This document shows positions 33,376 through 46,012 of a stretch of 64,000 nt of DNA, piece after piece; the stretch's first letter is position 1; each line of letters opens with the position of its first letter. The notes beneath the pieces were generated by a model. The model was not told where the DNA came from. It did no database searches and saw only the letters and a list, made by a program, of their open reading frames with translations. Source of the stretch: Labia minor (lineage: Eukaryota; Arthropoda; Insecta; Dermaptera; Spongiphoridae); NCBI GenBank assembly GCA_963082975.1, contig OY720345.1, forward strand, positions 56,402,528 through 56,466,527, written 5' to 3'. The position numbers and the translations under genes were made by a program.

Positions 33376-35536
33376 ATATTAATAAATTGTTTTTTTTTAT
33401 CAAAAAATTTAGTAAAGTTAATTAAATTTCATTTTTTAAATTTTCTTCTTTTTCATCAAATTTTAAGTTTTCTTTGTTTTTTTTATTTTTATTAATTAAA
33501 AGATAAAGATATTATTAATTTGAATATTTATTATTTTAAAATTTATTTAAGTTTTACTAATTTCATATAAAATAGATTTAGTTTATTGGATTTATTAGAA
33601 AAATTATAAGTGATTCGATAATTTTGCTCAGCATTTTATTTTATACATAAAATATTGATAATAAAAATAAATAGTTTATAAATATAATAATATAAATTAA
33701 ATATAAAAGTGGTCTTCACATTTAAATTATTTCTTCTGGAATGAGTAAACAAATCTGTCCAATTTTTCTCTCATCCCTGCTTCCTCCAATATCTTCCAAA
33801 TATGTGTTTTCCCAGTAACATTCATATAATCTGACAAGCTGCCTCACAGGGGAATTACTTCTTGAAGATCTTTTTTTCCCTTTTTGGAAATCAAATCGAT
33901 ATATATATATATATCCTCCAACTGACAATCTAGTTTTTGATTATAGATTAAAAATATCCCATTTCAATTGATTTCAAGTTCGATTATTCTTGTATGTTTC
34001 TGACATGCACACACTTTATCTATTTTCTCATTAGATTTACTTAGAACTTTTATCTATAAAAGTTACAAATATATTTTTTCTTTTAAACTTAACTATAAAA
34101 TTGTAAACATTTATTTTGTCTAACTTTAATTAAAATTTTTATTTTCTTTAGGAATATTGAAAAGGAACAGAGTTATCCATTGATGAAATCTTTTAAAGTC
34201 TGCAGAAAATTTAAATTTATAATATAATATCTTTTCTATCACGTTCCATTGACATTCTTTACGACTTTTATATCATACAGACATTTGTTTAAAATTTTTG
34301 GCTTAATGATTTCAATATTTGATTTTGATGTGCTTCAATTATAGAAATAATTTTTTTAAACGCAAATTATTGTCCAGATATTCTAAAAATAAACTTTTTT
34401 TCTTTACAAATTGGAATTTTATCATAAGCACTAATTTAATATATATATATATATATAAATGATTGTACGACATAAAGTACAAACCAAAAAGTGCAAAGAC
34501 TAAAAAGTCCAAGGAAAAAGTATAAAATATTTTTATTTTAAAAATTTTATTTAAAATTTCAGATCATTAAAATTTAATTTTATATGGCATTAGTTATGGC
34601 CTATCGCTTTAATATATTCATATTCTCGAAAAAGTGGAGAAATGACTTAAGTAATAACTTAACTTATTATAATTTTAAATATATATTTTTAAATAGTTTA
34701 AATAGTTCTAAAAAATAATAGATTTTCTAAAAATATTTTTGTATCTAATAGATTTGGACATTTTGGTTTGGACATAAAGTCCTCCTACCATATCAATATA
34801 TTATGAGAAATAGAAACTGCTTTGTCTATCTCTACAAAAATATCTCTTTTTCCAACTATTTCTTTAGAAGGATTTTCTGTTTTGATTTTTATTAATATTA
34901 ATATTAATATTAATGTTTGTTTGAACTTCTCTTCTTGGTTTTACCAACTGTTGTTTTATTAAACAGTTCCCTCATAAATATATTTAGCTAAATGGTGCTT
35001 AAATGAAAATAACAGCACAAATTATAGTAATAATGATAATTAGGAAATAATTACTACACCTCTTACCTTGCTAATTCACATAAAATTCGGTAGTGGTTAC
35101 TTGGTGTATGGAGTAAGTAGAGTTTTGTTATGTGTTTTTTTAATCAGAAAATATTTTTCAATAATATTTGTGATTCTTAAAGATAACAGCAAATCACATA
35201 TAATTAATATTGATTAGCAGTAAAATTTGGTAGTTTCCATTTGTTTTCTTTTATTTTTATTTATTATTTATGTATGATCATTTATTTTTCTTATCTATAT
35301 GTGGTAAAAAAAAATTAATATATATATATTCTCAAGTCAAAAAAGATTAGTTTTCTATAGCACACATCAAAATCTTGGCTGGATACAAATAATATGATAA
35401 AATTATATTTTTGACATGATAGATAAAAAATCATATCTACCAATTAAAGGGGAGATTAATAATAATTGAAATATGATTTAAAAACTATTAATGAACTTTA
35501 AAAATAAATATCACGCATAATTTAATACATGAATTT
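33376..35536. other. AT-rich intergenic DNA
   Basis: Small TA tracts at about 33900-33914 and 34440-34457. A balanced patch at 33720-33890 contains a 68-codon minus-strand frame of unknown nature. Confidence 0.35.
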
Positions 35537-35544
35537 AATTTGAC

Positions 35545-35996
35545 GGTAATTATTCAAATATACGCCTTTTGGATAAAACCTTACCAGTGGGTTCTATTTG
35601 GAATTTCAAATAACTTTTTCTTATCAAATTTTTTCGGGCCTCTTCTAGTTTACGAGATAAAAATTATTAAAATTTGCATATAAAACCATTGATATTCTAT
35701 TTAGCTATCATGTTTTGTACGTTTAGCTACTAGATGGCGCACTAATTTTCGGTTTTTATAAATTCAGTTTGGATATAGGAAAATTATTTAATTTAAATCA
35801 ATAAAACATTACTTAATGGCACATTTCGACGTTCATAACTAATCTGTCAAACTTAAAAAATCTTTATTTTAATAATTTTTATCTCGTAAACTAGAAGAGG
35901 CCCGAAAAAATTTAATAAAAAAAAGTTTATTTGGAATTGTAAAAGTAACCCACTGGTAAAGTATTATCCAAAAGGCGTTTACTTGAATAATTACAA
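35545..35996. mobile_element. long-arm inverted-repeat element, copy 1
   Basis: A 452-bp element with arms of roughly 130 bp. The left arm runs GTAATTATTCAAATATACGC, CTTTTGGATAAAACCTTACC, and a TCTAGTTTACGAGATAAAAA block, and the right arm matches it inverted. AATTTGAC flanks both sides (35537-35544 and 35997-36004), an 8-bp duplication as expected for hAT-type elements. The core holds TAGATGGCGCACTAATTTTC. No coding capacity. Confidence 0.75.
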
Positions 35997-36059
35997 AATT
36001 TGACTTATTTGTAAATATAAATAATAATACATAAATATCGTTTTTTTTTTAAATCATTT

Positions 36060-36520
36060 TTATCCAAATGGAGGAAGATGGTTAAGCATTTGATGGATGA
36101 GATAAAGACCAAATATTTTTATAAGCCACGGGCTGAATATTTTCATTTTGGCTGTGGTTCCTCCTTCTCTAAATCAAGATAGTGACCCTTGCAAGAGGGT
36201 GGCTCAATCTAAATCTAAAGACGGCTCTCAACAGTTTTCTATTGAAAGCCTCCAGGTCCGCTCAAATTGGAAATCAATGTCCTATTGAACGATATTGTGG
36301 CAAACATGTCTTGATGCACATTATGCAAGGGGGGCAGCCCCTTTAAGACGGGGGGCGATGACAAGGCGAGTGGCCATGTCAATCACGGCTGGTCAACGGC
36401 AGCCACCTCTTCTTTTCTTGCAAGTTCGCCCAGCTGTCTCGGACCTTGGATTAAACGCAAAATAACCCCTCCCCTTGAATCTATCAAAACCGATTCTCTC
36501 CTGGAGGAAACAATTTAACA
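36060..36520. other. GC-richer island 7
   Basis: About 460 bp with GC-rich patches such as GGGGGGCAGCCCC. No domain in any frame. One of the strongest island candidates for a regulatory module. Confidence 0.3.
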
Positions 36521-37859
36521 AAAAAAGAGAGAAAAAAAAATCGCTTTGTATCCTTCGAGAGGAAAAAATAGTCAAAATTATAAGTGAACCGATGTAACGT
36601 TTTTTTTTTATTTGCAATTTGCATTTCTAAAGAACTTCAAAAATCTAATTATTCTACACAGTCCAATTTAAATGGAAATTTTATACTTAGAAAATGTTTG
36701 TAATGTTAATCGACTTTTAGATTAATTCATTAAAATCACCTCTAAAAGAGATGTTTTGTAAATTTTTAATCATAATTATCTTTCTTTTCTTTTTTTTTAT
36801 TATACAAATAATTTCACTTCTTTATTCTTATTAAAAATAGAATAATTTCTTTATTATTAAACAAATTACTTTTTCAATATTAATTCTTTCTTACAAACCA
36901 TCTTCTACTAAAGATAAATATAAAATTAAATTAAATACAAAAAAATACATAAATTATTTTAAAGAGATGTTAAATATCATTTTATCTAATTTCTAGTGAT
37001 AATATATTCTGTGGATATGGTAAATTCTTATTTGAAATAATTAAAGATATCTAATTATTCAAATATAATTTGAAACAAGATTATTTTTTGTTTTTGTTTA
37101 ATCTTTAAAAAAAATAAATATAAAATTTATGTTTTGGATAATTCAATTTCTCTTGTGTTCGGATTAACTAAATTTTTTATTATTAATGAATTTCTATTGT
37201 AATAGAAGAATGGTTTTAGTTTATAAAATCGAGCGATAAATAAATATTATGAGAGATTTTCTGTGATGATTAATTGTTTATTATTATACATTAAGTGAAG
37301 TGATAATAAAACGTATTTATTTACTTTAGCACATAAATATTATTAAATACTATTAAATGAATTGAAAAAATTGAAAATTAGTTAAAGGTTCAATCATAAA
37401 TATTATTTTAGAAAATTCAAATTTAATAATTAATATTATTAAACTTTAATAATTATTTAATTTAATTTAATTATTTTATGCACTTAGGTTAAGTAAACTA
37501 ATATAAAACTTTTTTATAGTAATTTTTTATATCAAAGACCTTTGCTAAAGTTTCAAGTTGATTGGTTAATAAGAATTTGTTTTATGGGCAGTACGACTGT
37601 TAGATCATTATCAGAAGGTTCATTTCATTTTAATTAATTAGTTTAATTTTATTATAGTTTATATAATTTATTAAAATATTTCAACTAGTGACTACGGTTA
37701 ATTTCATAAATATTAATTAATAATATTAATAATAATAATTTTTCTAATTTAAATTTCATTAATTATTTTTTTTTTTTTTTGTTTAGGTATGATAATACTT
37801 AATAATATATTTTTATGGTTATAATTCTATTATTAAAAAATATTTTTTAAATCATTTTC
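36521..37859. other. AT-rich intergenic DNA
   Basis: No recognised feature. Confidence 0.35.
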
Positions 37860-38420
37860 TTTATCTGGTTCTTAGATCACATGGCCGATCTCTTTGATGT
37901 TCATCTCGCGATTTTGCAGTGCCTCTTTTATTTATTATTTGTACTAAACTTGTTGAAGTTGTTCGAAGAGACAGGTTTAGCCAGGTGCATTATCAGCCCC
38001 AAAAGAACTAAACAAGTTGTTAGCACGCGTTACTCTCCCCCAGTCTTTCTTTAAGAATTATTTTTTTGCAAATCGGTCCGCACATGCCATATGCCTTCCT
38101 TTTACTATGAATGAACCGACTTAAAAAATAGATGAAGAAAAAAAAATAATAAATAAAAAAATACTTTTTAAGTTCCCCTAAGCAGCCGCAAGGAGATGGC
38201 GTAGAGCACGAGCGCGGCGACCCCCTCCATAGAGTGATAGGGAGGTCAGCGGAGTATAATAAGATTTTCATCGGTTTAAACCGCCCCTGTGCTCCTTAAA
38301 AAACTCACTTCCTCCCCAATTTATCCTCAAATGGGATCCGGTGTATTTTTTTAGAATGTCTTGTCACGAGCAATTAAAAGCTGCGCGACACGAGCCATCA
38401 TCGGTTGGGGAAAAAGTCGG
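37860..38420. other. GC-richer island 8
   Basis: About 560 bp, split by an AT-rich stretch at 38100-38170. Contains the palindrome CGGTTTAAACCG (about 38273-38284). No domain in any frame. Candidate regulatory module. Confidence 0.3.
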
Positions 38421-38909
38421 AAAAAAAAATTAAAAATTTCTCATATCTTGGGGAAACAGGCAATAAACAAGCTTATGCGGGGAGTCGCATAGAATGTAAA
38501 TAGGAACTTTATCAAAAAGAATAATAGGTTAAAATTGAAATATTTATATAGTCCAGATTAAGGATTTATATTTTGAACGGATAACCATTATGTAAATCCA
38601 GATTTATAAATAATGTTTCACTTTGGATTAATTTATAAAGAGAATGGCAAAATAATGGAAGATTTGAAACTTTTTCTCTTCATTTAAATTACCAACTGAG
38701 TTTCGATGCAGATTATAAGAGTAGCAGCCTCAGTAATTTCATTCATCCAAACGTCCATATCTTCTGCCAATTCCTCTACCTATTTATTGTATCCTTGCTC
38801 GTCCTTGTCCATCTTTTCACAATTGGTTTCAGCCATGTTTCAGCCTGACCTTGCATACTTTATGTTGGAAAATCAATCAAGGTCACACATTCTGCATGTT
38901 ATCATTTTT
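38421..38909. other. mixed AT-rich spacer
   Basis: A 72-codon frame at 38706-38924 runs into the HINE and shows no domain. Confidence 0.3.
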
Positions 38910-39420
38910 ACCGACCGACGATAGGAAGGGAAGGTATTGTTTTCACACCAAATTTCACATGTGGAGATTTTTATATATCTCCACGAATCATGCATTTTGT
39001 TAACAGAAAAAACTATTTTTAGCATGTCTGTCTGTCCGTATGTCCCTCCGTCCGTCTGTGTTCGTATAGATGTGTACAGCTTGAATGGTTCAACGGATTT
39101 TGATAAAATTTGGTATATTTACTTAATGCATCAGTAACATTAATTCATCAACTTTTGGGATATATCCGGAAACCGGAAGTGGTAGTTTACAAAATATTAA
39201 TTTTATATTCATTGTCCTAAAATATTTCACTTAAAATATAGTAATAATTAATTATCGAGTAATTAAACTAAAAATAAAAACCAAGATAATATAATTTAGT
39301 CATTTTAATTCAAGTTTTAAAAATATTTTTTATTATACTTTATATATATATATATATAATGTTGTTTGGAAATTAACTAAATTAATCGTCGGTCGGTTCT
39401 GTGCCTGGTCATAGCTCATA
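38910..39420 (+). mobile_element. HINE copy F, divergent
   Basis: The 5' half matches the family, with GATAGGAAGGGAAGG in place of GATAGTAAGGGAGG. The microsatellite is at about 39025-39065. After CCGGAAACCGGAAGTGGTAG the copy diverges: the CRE octamers are gone and about 180 bp of unrelated AT-rich DNA leads to the degraded 3' end CGTCGGTCGGTTCTG. The 3' hairpin is lost. An older or recombinant copy. Confidence 0.62.
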
Positions 39421-40494
39421 TTTTTGACATTAATTTACTTGATTTTTACCTTTACTTAACACTATTTCTTGTAATCCCTAAACAACAAAAGAAAAAATAT
39501 TTTTACAAGAAATTTTAAATTTCTCTAAATTTAAATAATTATATAATAAATTTTTGTTTATTTAATATTTGTTGAATTCTATTGACTATATTTCCTTACC
39601 CTTTTTGACCACCTTAACGGGTTTTCCCTAAATGAAGGAAACCCTTTCTTTGTTGTGACAGATCATCAAAAAGCAAGTGTACCCTTTCTTAAGTTGAAAA
39701 AAATGAATAGTATTGTTCGTTTTTTGAACTCATTTTATATATTTGTAAAAATTTTTTTTTTTTTTTTTTTTTTTTGAAGAAAAAAAATATTTTTAAAAGC
39801 GAAATATATATTAAGAATATATCTTTAAATAAATTAATATTATTATTAAATTCTTAGTCATTTTTTATTTATTCATATTTTTCAGTATATTTATAACTAA
39901 ATATTAATTAATTTAATTGAATAGTTGAAATTCATGTATAATTATTACTCTAGCTTCAATAGAAATGATAAATTTTAGATTCCAATTATATTATTGTATA
40001 ATTAAAAAAAAGATTTTCAATAGACCATTGTTATTTTGAAAGATGTTCGTTTCTTAGAAGAAATATAAGAGTTATAGTCAACATTTAACATGTTTTCTCT
40101 ACCCTTTCAAATTGGAATTTTCAAAATTAAAATGTACAGTTAAAAGTTTAATTCTACTGAAATTTGTAGAAAATCCAAGGTCACAAACAGTTAATATTAA
40201 CCAAAAGAAAACTAACCCTTTGCCATTTATTATACATAAATCTATCTATTTCACTATATACTTACTTTTAAAATAATTTCAAATTATTTTAGAATAATTC
40301 TTATATTTTAGATTTTTTTTATAATATTAATAATTAATAAATTATATTTATTATTTCTAAGATTAAAACATTGCAATACACAAATTACATAAAAAACTTG
40401 TAAATTTATTTGTTATTATATGGATCCCGTGACTATTAATTCAAAAATTATCTTGGAGGTGAGCTTTAAATATATGTAGTCTCAAAAACAGATT

Positions 40495-40532
<38 letters not shown>

Positions 40533-40664
40533 TTAAAATCATAAAGAAATAAAAAAAAATCATAGTTAATTTTTTATCATGAATTTTGTAATAGATTCCA
40601 TTTTATTCACAGAAGAGTAAAGATTAATAAAAAAAAACTTTTTAATATACACGCTTTTTAATCA
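39421..40664. other. AT-rich intergenic DNA
   Basis: A T run at about 39749-39775 has no LINE next to it. A TA microsatellite lies at about 40498-40530. Confidence 0.4.
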
Positions 40665-40849
40665 AGATGTGTACAGCCTGAACGGCTCAACCGATTTTGA
40701 TGAAATTTGGTATATTTACTTAATGCATCAGTGGGATGAATTGATCAACTTTTGGTGCAAATCCGGAAACCGGAAGTGGTAGTATTAGCGATCGACGATA
40801 GGAAGGGAAAAGTTATTTTCACACCAAATTTCACACGAGGAGATTTTTT
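40665..40849 (+). mobile_element. HINE copy G, truncated at both ends
   Basis: Begins inside the family core (AGATGTGTACAGCCTGAACG) without 5' end or microsatellite, and stops at GAGGAGATTTTTT, where copy H begins. Confidence 0.65.
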
Positions 40850-41483
40850 ACCGACCGACGATAGTAAGGGAGGTATTGTTTTCACACCAAATTTCACATG
40901 TGGAGATTTTTACATATCTCCACGAATCATGCATTTTCTAAACAGAAAAAAGTATTTTTAGCATGATGTCTGTCCGTCCGTCTGTCCGTCCGTATAGATG
41001 TGTACAGCCTGAACGGCTCAACCGATTTTGATGAAATTTGGTATATTTACTTAATGCATCAGTGGGATGAATTGATCAACTTTTGGTGCAAATCCGTGAA
41101 CCAGAAGTGGTAGTATTAGCGATCGACGATAGGAAGGAAAGGGTTATTTTCACACCAAATTTCACATGAGGAGATTTTTTTATATATCACCACGAATCAT
41201 GCACTTTGTATTGGTTTTATCTTCGAGAAAAATCATATTTATTAGTTTTTTCTTGATTTAAAATTATATGACGTCATCCAGCCATTCACGACGTCACAGC
41301 CTGGTCTTGCATATATATTATAAATAAAATAAAATTAAAAATGTTTATATTTATTATGTATCCATATCAGTTTTTTATTACATTAATAGATATATTAAAA
41401 TTATTTGAAATTGTTTCTGTAGCTGCTAATTAATTTACTTCAAACCGTCGGTCGGTTCGGACCTGGCCACAGGTCAACTTATT
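40850..41483 (+). mobile_element. HINE copy H, full length, head of a tandem pair
   Basis: Complete 634-bp copy with a short microsatellite (about 40968-40993), one perfect TGACGTCA (41269-41276) and one variant CGACGTCA, and an intact 3' hairpin. Its 3' end GGTCAACTTATT joins directly to the next copy. Confidence 0.75.
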
Positions 41484-42037
41484 ACCGACCGACTATAGTA
41501 AGGGAGGTATTGTTTTCACACCAAATTTCACATGTGGAGATTTTTACATATCTCCACGAATCATGCATTTTCTAAACAGAAAAAAGTATTTTTAGCATGA
41601 TGTCTGTCCGTCCGTCTGTCCGTCCGTATAGATGTGTACAGCCTGAACGGCTCAACCGATTTTGATGAAATTTGGTATATTTACTTAATGCATCAGTGGG
41701 ATGAATTGATCAACTTTTGGTGCAAATCCGGAAACCGGAAGTGGTAGTATTAGCGATCGACGATAAGAAGGGAAGGGTTATTTTCGTACCAAATTTCACA
41801 TAAGGAGATTTTTTTACATATCACCACGAATCATGCACTCTGTATTGGTTTTATCCTCGAGAAAAATCATATTTATTAGTTTTTTCTTGATTTAAAATTA
41901 TATGACGTCATCCAGCCATTCATGACGTCACAGCCTGGTCTTGCATATATATTATAAATAAAATAAAATTAAAAATGTTTATATTTATTATTTATGTATC
42001 CATATCTGTTTTTTATTACATTAATAGATATATGAAA
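41484..42037 (+). mobile_element. HINE copy I, 3'-truncated, tail of the tandem pair
   Basis: Starts ACCGACCGACTATAG immediately after copy H, with both TGACGTCA octamers (41903-41910 and 41923-41930). Similarity ends near TTAATAGATATATGAAAATT, so the 3' hairpin and terminus are missing. Confidence 0.72.
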
Positions 42038-42239
42038 ATTATTTTTTAATTCTTAATTGCTTTTTTGATTAAATATATTTAATTTTTATATTTTTCAAAC
42101 AATTTTTTTTTTCATTCAACAAATTTGAATTTGTATTATTAAAAATAAGAAAAAAAAATGTTTTTTTTACTTTTTTGCTAAATAACTGAAATGCTAGTGA
42201 AAGGAATACCATTAAGCAAATGTCTTTTCAAGCATACAA

Positions 42240-42560
42240 AGTCGTGAATTGAAACCAAACATTAACAGATGCAAAGGAATACAATTAGAGGGACTGCGAG
42301 GGAGGGAGTTCGGCTGATAGTTAGTAACTCTTTATGGTAAGATTAATGAATTCGTGTGAAATGGTAGCGGCTTCTCTACAAAAGATGAATCGTCTCCTGA
42401 ATCGATCGGACAACATTTCCAAGAGTGAATGGACCAAAGAACAGGGCGTTTAACACTTTAGGCACGACAAATACCTGCTGATCAGTGTTGCTAATGTTCG
42501 CCGATCGAATCATTTATCAAGCGATTTCCTTCGCACACCAAGAAAATAGCAATAAGTGTT
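42240..42560. other. GC-richer island 9
   Basis: About 320 bp of balanced, non-repetitive DNA, with several GATCGA/CGATCG motifs (for example AATCGATCGGAC). No domain in any frame. Candidate regulatory module. Confidence 0.28.
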
Positions 42561-43109
42561 CCTTTCACCTTTCAATCGTTTTATTTTAAATGAAAGAAAA
42601 CGTTTTTAAAGGAGTTTTTAAATGTTGCTCACACCTTGCCTACCATTTGTATTATTAATACAAAGAAGTATAGAATTCATTTCACCAAAGGATTTTGAAA
42701 AATGACCCCCCCAGTAAACCATTTAGGAGTTAAGTAAACAGTGAAAAAAAATTGAAAATAATTTTAGGGTCAATCAGATAGTTATCGGTAGAATGCAAAA
42801 ATATTGGGTTATTGTAAAATGTCCAGTCATTTTATAACATTTTTAATCAATTTAATTTTTTTTATCAAATAATAAATTACAAAAAATACCTAAACCTTTT
42901 ATAAAATGTCTCAAATAAGTAATAAAAAAAATAAAAATATTTTGTTATTTATGTATGTCTAATAAGATAAAATAGAGGGATTTTTTAATCTTTATAAATC
43001 TTATTTTATTATACTTGCAAAAATTGTATATATATTTGTATTTTGAATATATTAAACCGATCTAAGTGTTTTTTTGAAATTCATACCATAATTAATATTT
43101 ATAAAGAAA

Positions 43110-43234
43110 ACTCGATCTGTATTGGTTTCAGCCACTGGAAAAATCATCTTCATTAGTTTTTTCTTAATTTAAAATAGGAATTTAAATGACGTCATCGACC
43201 AGGTACTACTATATATACTATATAAATATATAAA

Positions 43235-43275
<41 letters not shown>
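43110..43275 (+). mobile_element. HINE 3'-half fragment and (AT)n tract
   Basis: CTGTATTGGTTTCAGCC, then AAAATCATCTTCATTAGTTT and ATGACGTCATCGACCAGG match the HINE segment around the first CRE octamer. A TA microsatellite follows at about 43238-43272. Confidence 0.5.
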
Positions 43276-43318
43276 TATAACAATCATAAATATAATAAAT
43301 AAAATATTTTTAAAATTG

Positions 43319-43520
43319 TTCGTCATAAAGACATCGAGTCGCCATATTCACCAGATATGGCCTTAAGTTAAGTAATTTTTTGAGTTCTCAAAAAAGGAAC
43401 TATAAACTGCCGTAGTTTTAATAACTAGAACAAAAATTGAGAAACGAATAATAGTGTTGTTCTATCTAATAAGCACTATTTTGAAATATGATGTAGATTA
43501 ATAAATAAACGACTGATTTA
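43319..43520 (+). pseudogene. possible mariner C-terminal remnant
   Basis: SPYSPDMALS (about 43340-43370) matches the third catalytic aspartate motif of mariner (PPYSPDLAPS). Downstream, several short frames resemble the C-terminal region only loosely, with many stops. Only the motif is convincing. Confidence 0.42.
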
Positions 43521-43819
43521 CCTCCATATATGCATTTTAAAATTATATATATATGATTCAGGTTATAATCATTTTTATAAAATCTCTTCATAGTATTAAT
43601 TATAGATTAATTATAGAACATACTTTATTTTAAATAAACCCTTTAAAGTTTTTGTATGGTATATTCGAACTAAAACCCATGAAAGGTTCATATGCACGAA
43701 TTACCGACAATCAACATCCTTTTCCCATTCTAGGCTAGATATCAATGTCATTTCGAAAAAAAATTAAATCCCTTTTTTTTAAAAAAAAGGTACGTTTTTT
43801 ATGACAAGTTTATTCAGCA

Positions 43820-44170
43820 AATGGAGGTTTCTATTTGACGGAAGAGCCATCCAGGGGCTGTATATCAATAAACAAATAAAACTAGTGTCAGTATTCAAAG
43901 TCGATAGATAAGTGTGATAAGAAATGTTTGGGAAGTGTTGGTGTTATCGTGGGTTGTGTCTTAAGTACACACGGGTTGGCCGTCCAACCACCACCCTTTC
44001 CTTATCGTTTTTATCCACGATGTGGTGGTTGCCGTATCAGCAGCCTTGAATCCCTGACCTACCTTCATCGGACTCAACTCGTTCTTGCCTCCACGAAGAT
44101 GAACGAGACCGTTCATCATGGCACGTAATGGGCTCCTGGCCAACTCCTACTTTCTCTTTCACTCCCTCCC
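43820..44170. other. GC-richer island 10
   Basis: About 330 bp; opposed open frames (66 and 60 codons) lack domains. Candidate regulatory module. Confidence 0.28.
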
Positions 44171-45659
44171 ACTCCCATTCTCACTTTCGATCTCAAATGC
44201 ATTTTCCCTTTTTTTTCAAAACAATTAATAGAACTTTCTTTAGAGAAATATTTTAAATAATAGGCATTAATAATCTCCAAAAAACGTCATGAAAATGTCA
44301 TAACGCCCAAAATACATTTTTATCATGTCTAATAATAATTATTAAAACAAAACAAATGCAAATTATATAAATTTAATAATAAACAAATCAAATTATTAAT
44401 TAGAAAAAACACAAAGAAATAGATTTGTATATAAACCCTACATTCTAAATATTTTCATTTAATTATAATTAGATAATACCAAAAATATTAATTGAATCGT
44501 TAATATTAACTGTTTATAAGATTCTTCAAAATTGTAAAAAATGATTTTTTTTATAAAATTTACAAAAAATAGAATCATTTTTTATAAAATAATTGATTTA
44601 ACTAATCAATGATCCCTTTTATGGTTGTTGAATTAATCAAATAAAATAAAAATTTCTGTCGATGTGGGATATCAAAAATAAGCATGTAATTTTTTCTAAA
44701 AATGATATCAATTCTTATTTAAAACTATTAAAACTATAATTAAAGAATTAAAAATCATTTGAAAATCAAATAAATCTATACTTGGATGAGATTCAATCCA
44801 CAAGTATAAATTTCCTAGTTTCCCAACGCTCTACCAACTGCAATCATTGCAAGACACATTTTAATGATAAAATATTTGGAAAAACTGTATTAAGTGTGCA
44901 CGAAAATATAAAAATACATAAATAAAATTTAAAAATATGTATTTGAACTTAAGTGATTGAATTTAAATAATTGTATTAAGGATTGAAAATTTGTTTAAAA
45001 TAAATATTTAAAGAAATATACTTAGGATGATGATTGTGAACTAATAGTAGGAATTGGAAAAGAATTAAATGGCGACATTTAATTTTCTTCAATTTGATCA
45101 TCAATATTAATTAAATATTTAATTTAATTTTAATTTACATTTAATCATTTGCATCTCTCAATTCAATGTACACAAAGTTACTGTTATTAATAATAATAAT
45201 ATATATATTTTTTTTATAATTTTGATTCATCAGTTATATATATATATATGTTTTGTTTATTGAATTTTGTATACTTCTACAACAAAAAGGTTAGATAAAG
45301 GTAAGATACCAGATAATGATTAATAAATAATGATTTCTTAAATAAATAAATAAAATTAAATAAAATAATATAATATTGAAAATGTATACATGTGTGTGTG
45401 TTTATACTTAAATATTTCTTTTGACGATAAAAATTTTAAAACTTAAATATAAAATTTTAATTTTAATTAGAAAAAATATTATTTATTAATAGATTCAATA
45501 TTTAATTGATTTAAAATATATTTTATTTCAAGATTCATCTTGAAATAAAATTTGATTTTCTTTATTTCTAAAAAGATAATAATAATAAAGAATACATGAA
45601 TTGTTCTATTATTATTTTCCTCCCTTCAAAAGAGAGAAGATTTGGATAAATTATGAAGT
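44171..45659. other. AT-rich intergenic DNA
   Basis: Small TA and (TG)n microsatellites at about 45235 and 45390. Nothing else. Confidence 0.35.
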
Positions 45660-46012
45660 TTTTATTACGTTTTACCAATTCATACACTCGAAATAATGAC
45701 AATTGGATCATTTCCATTCTTTATGTTCAATATATGCATGTATCACTATTCAATAAATAAAAAATATCGCATCCAAATTCCTTTTTTTCCCTTTCCTTTC
45801 GTTTCAATGAGACTATCATTTTCATATTATAGCTTTATTGGAGCCATTGCTTATGGCTCCCCTTCAAGAGAACAGGATGCTTTCATATTCGAGCGCCAAC
45901 TCGTATCGTTCTTCTTAAAAAAATCGTTTTTTATTTCGTCGCCAGCGTATAATCCATTCACTCAATCTCTGGGGTGAGAGGACTTTCACTGCATGCATGC
46001 TAACATTAAAAT
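45660..46012. other. GC-richer island 11
   Basis: A 93-codon frame covers most of it but reads as low-complexity, with no domain. Includes the mirror GGAGCCATTGCTTATGGCTCC. Confidence 0.25.

Noticed and set aside
33722-33928. 68-codon minus frame near the Tc1 remnant
   Set aside because: Looked for a transposase helix-turn-helix but found no convincing match; left unassigned.
39749-39775. T run as a LINE poly(A) tail
   Set aside because: No LINE coding sequence or duplication next to it.
40752-40961. Open frame ending in a recurring peptide (DDSKGGIVFTPNFTCGDFY)
   Set aside because: The same peptide appears wherever a HINE 5' end is translated (841-1029, 28209-28400). It reflects the repeat, not a gene.
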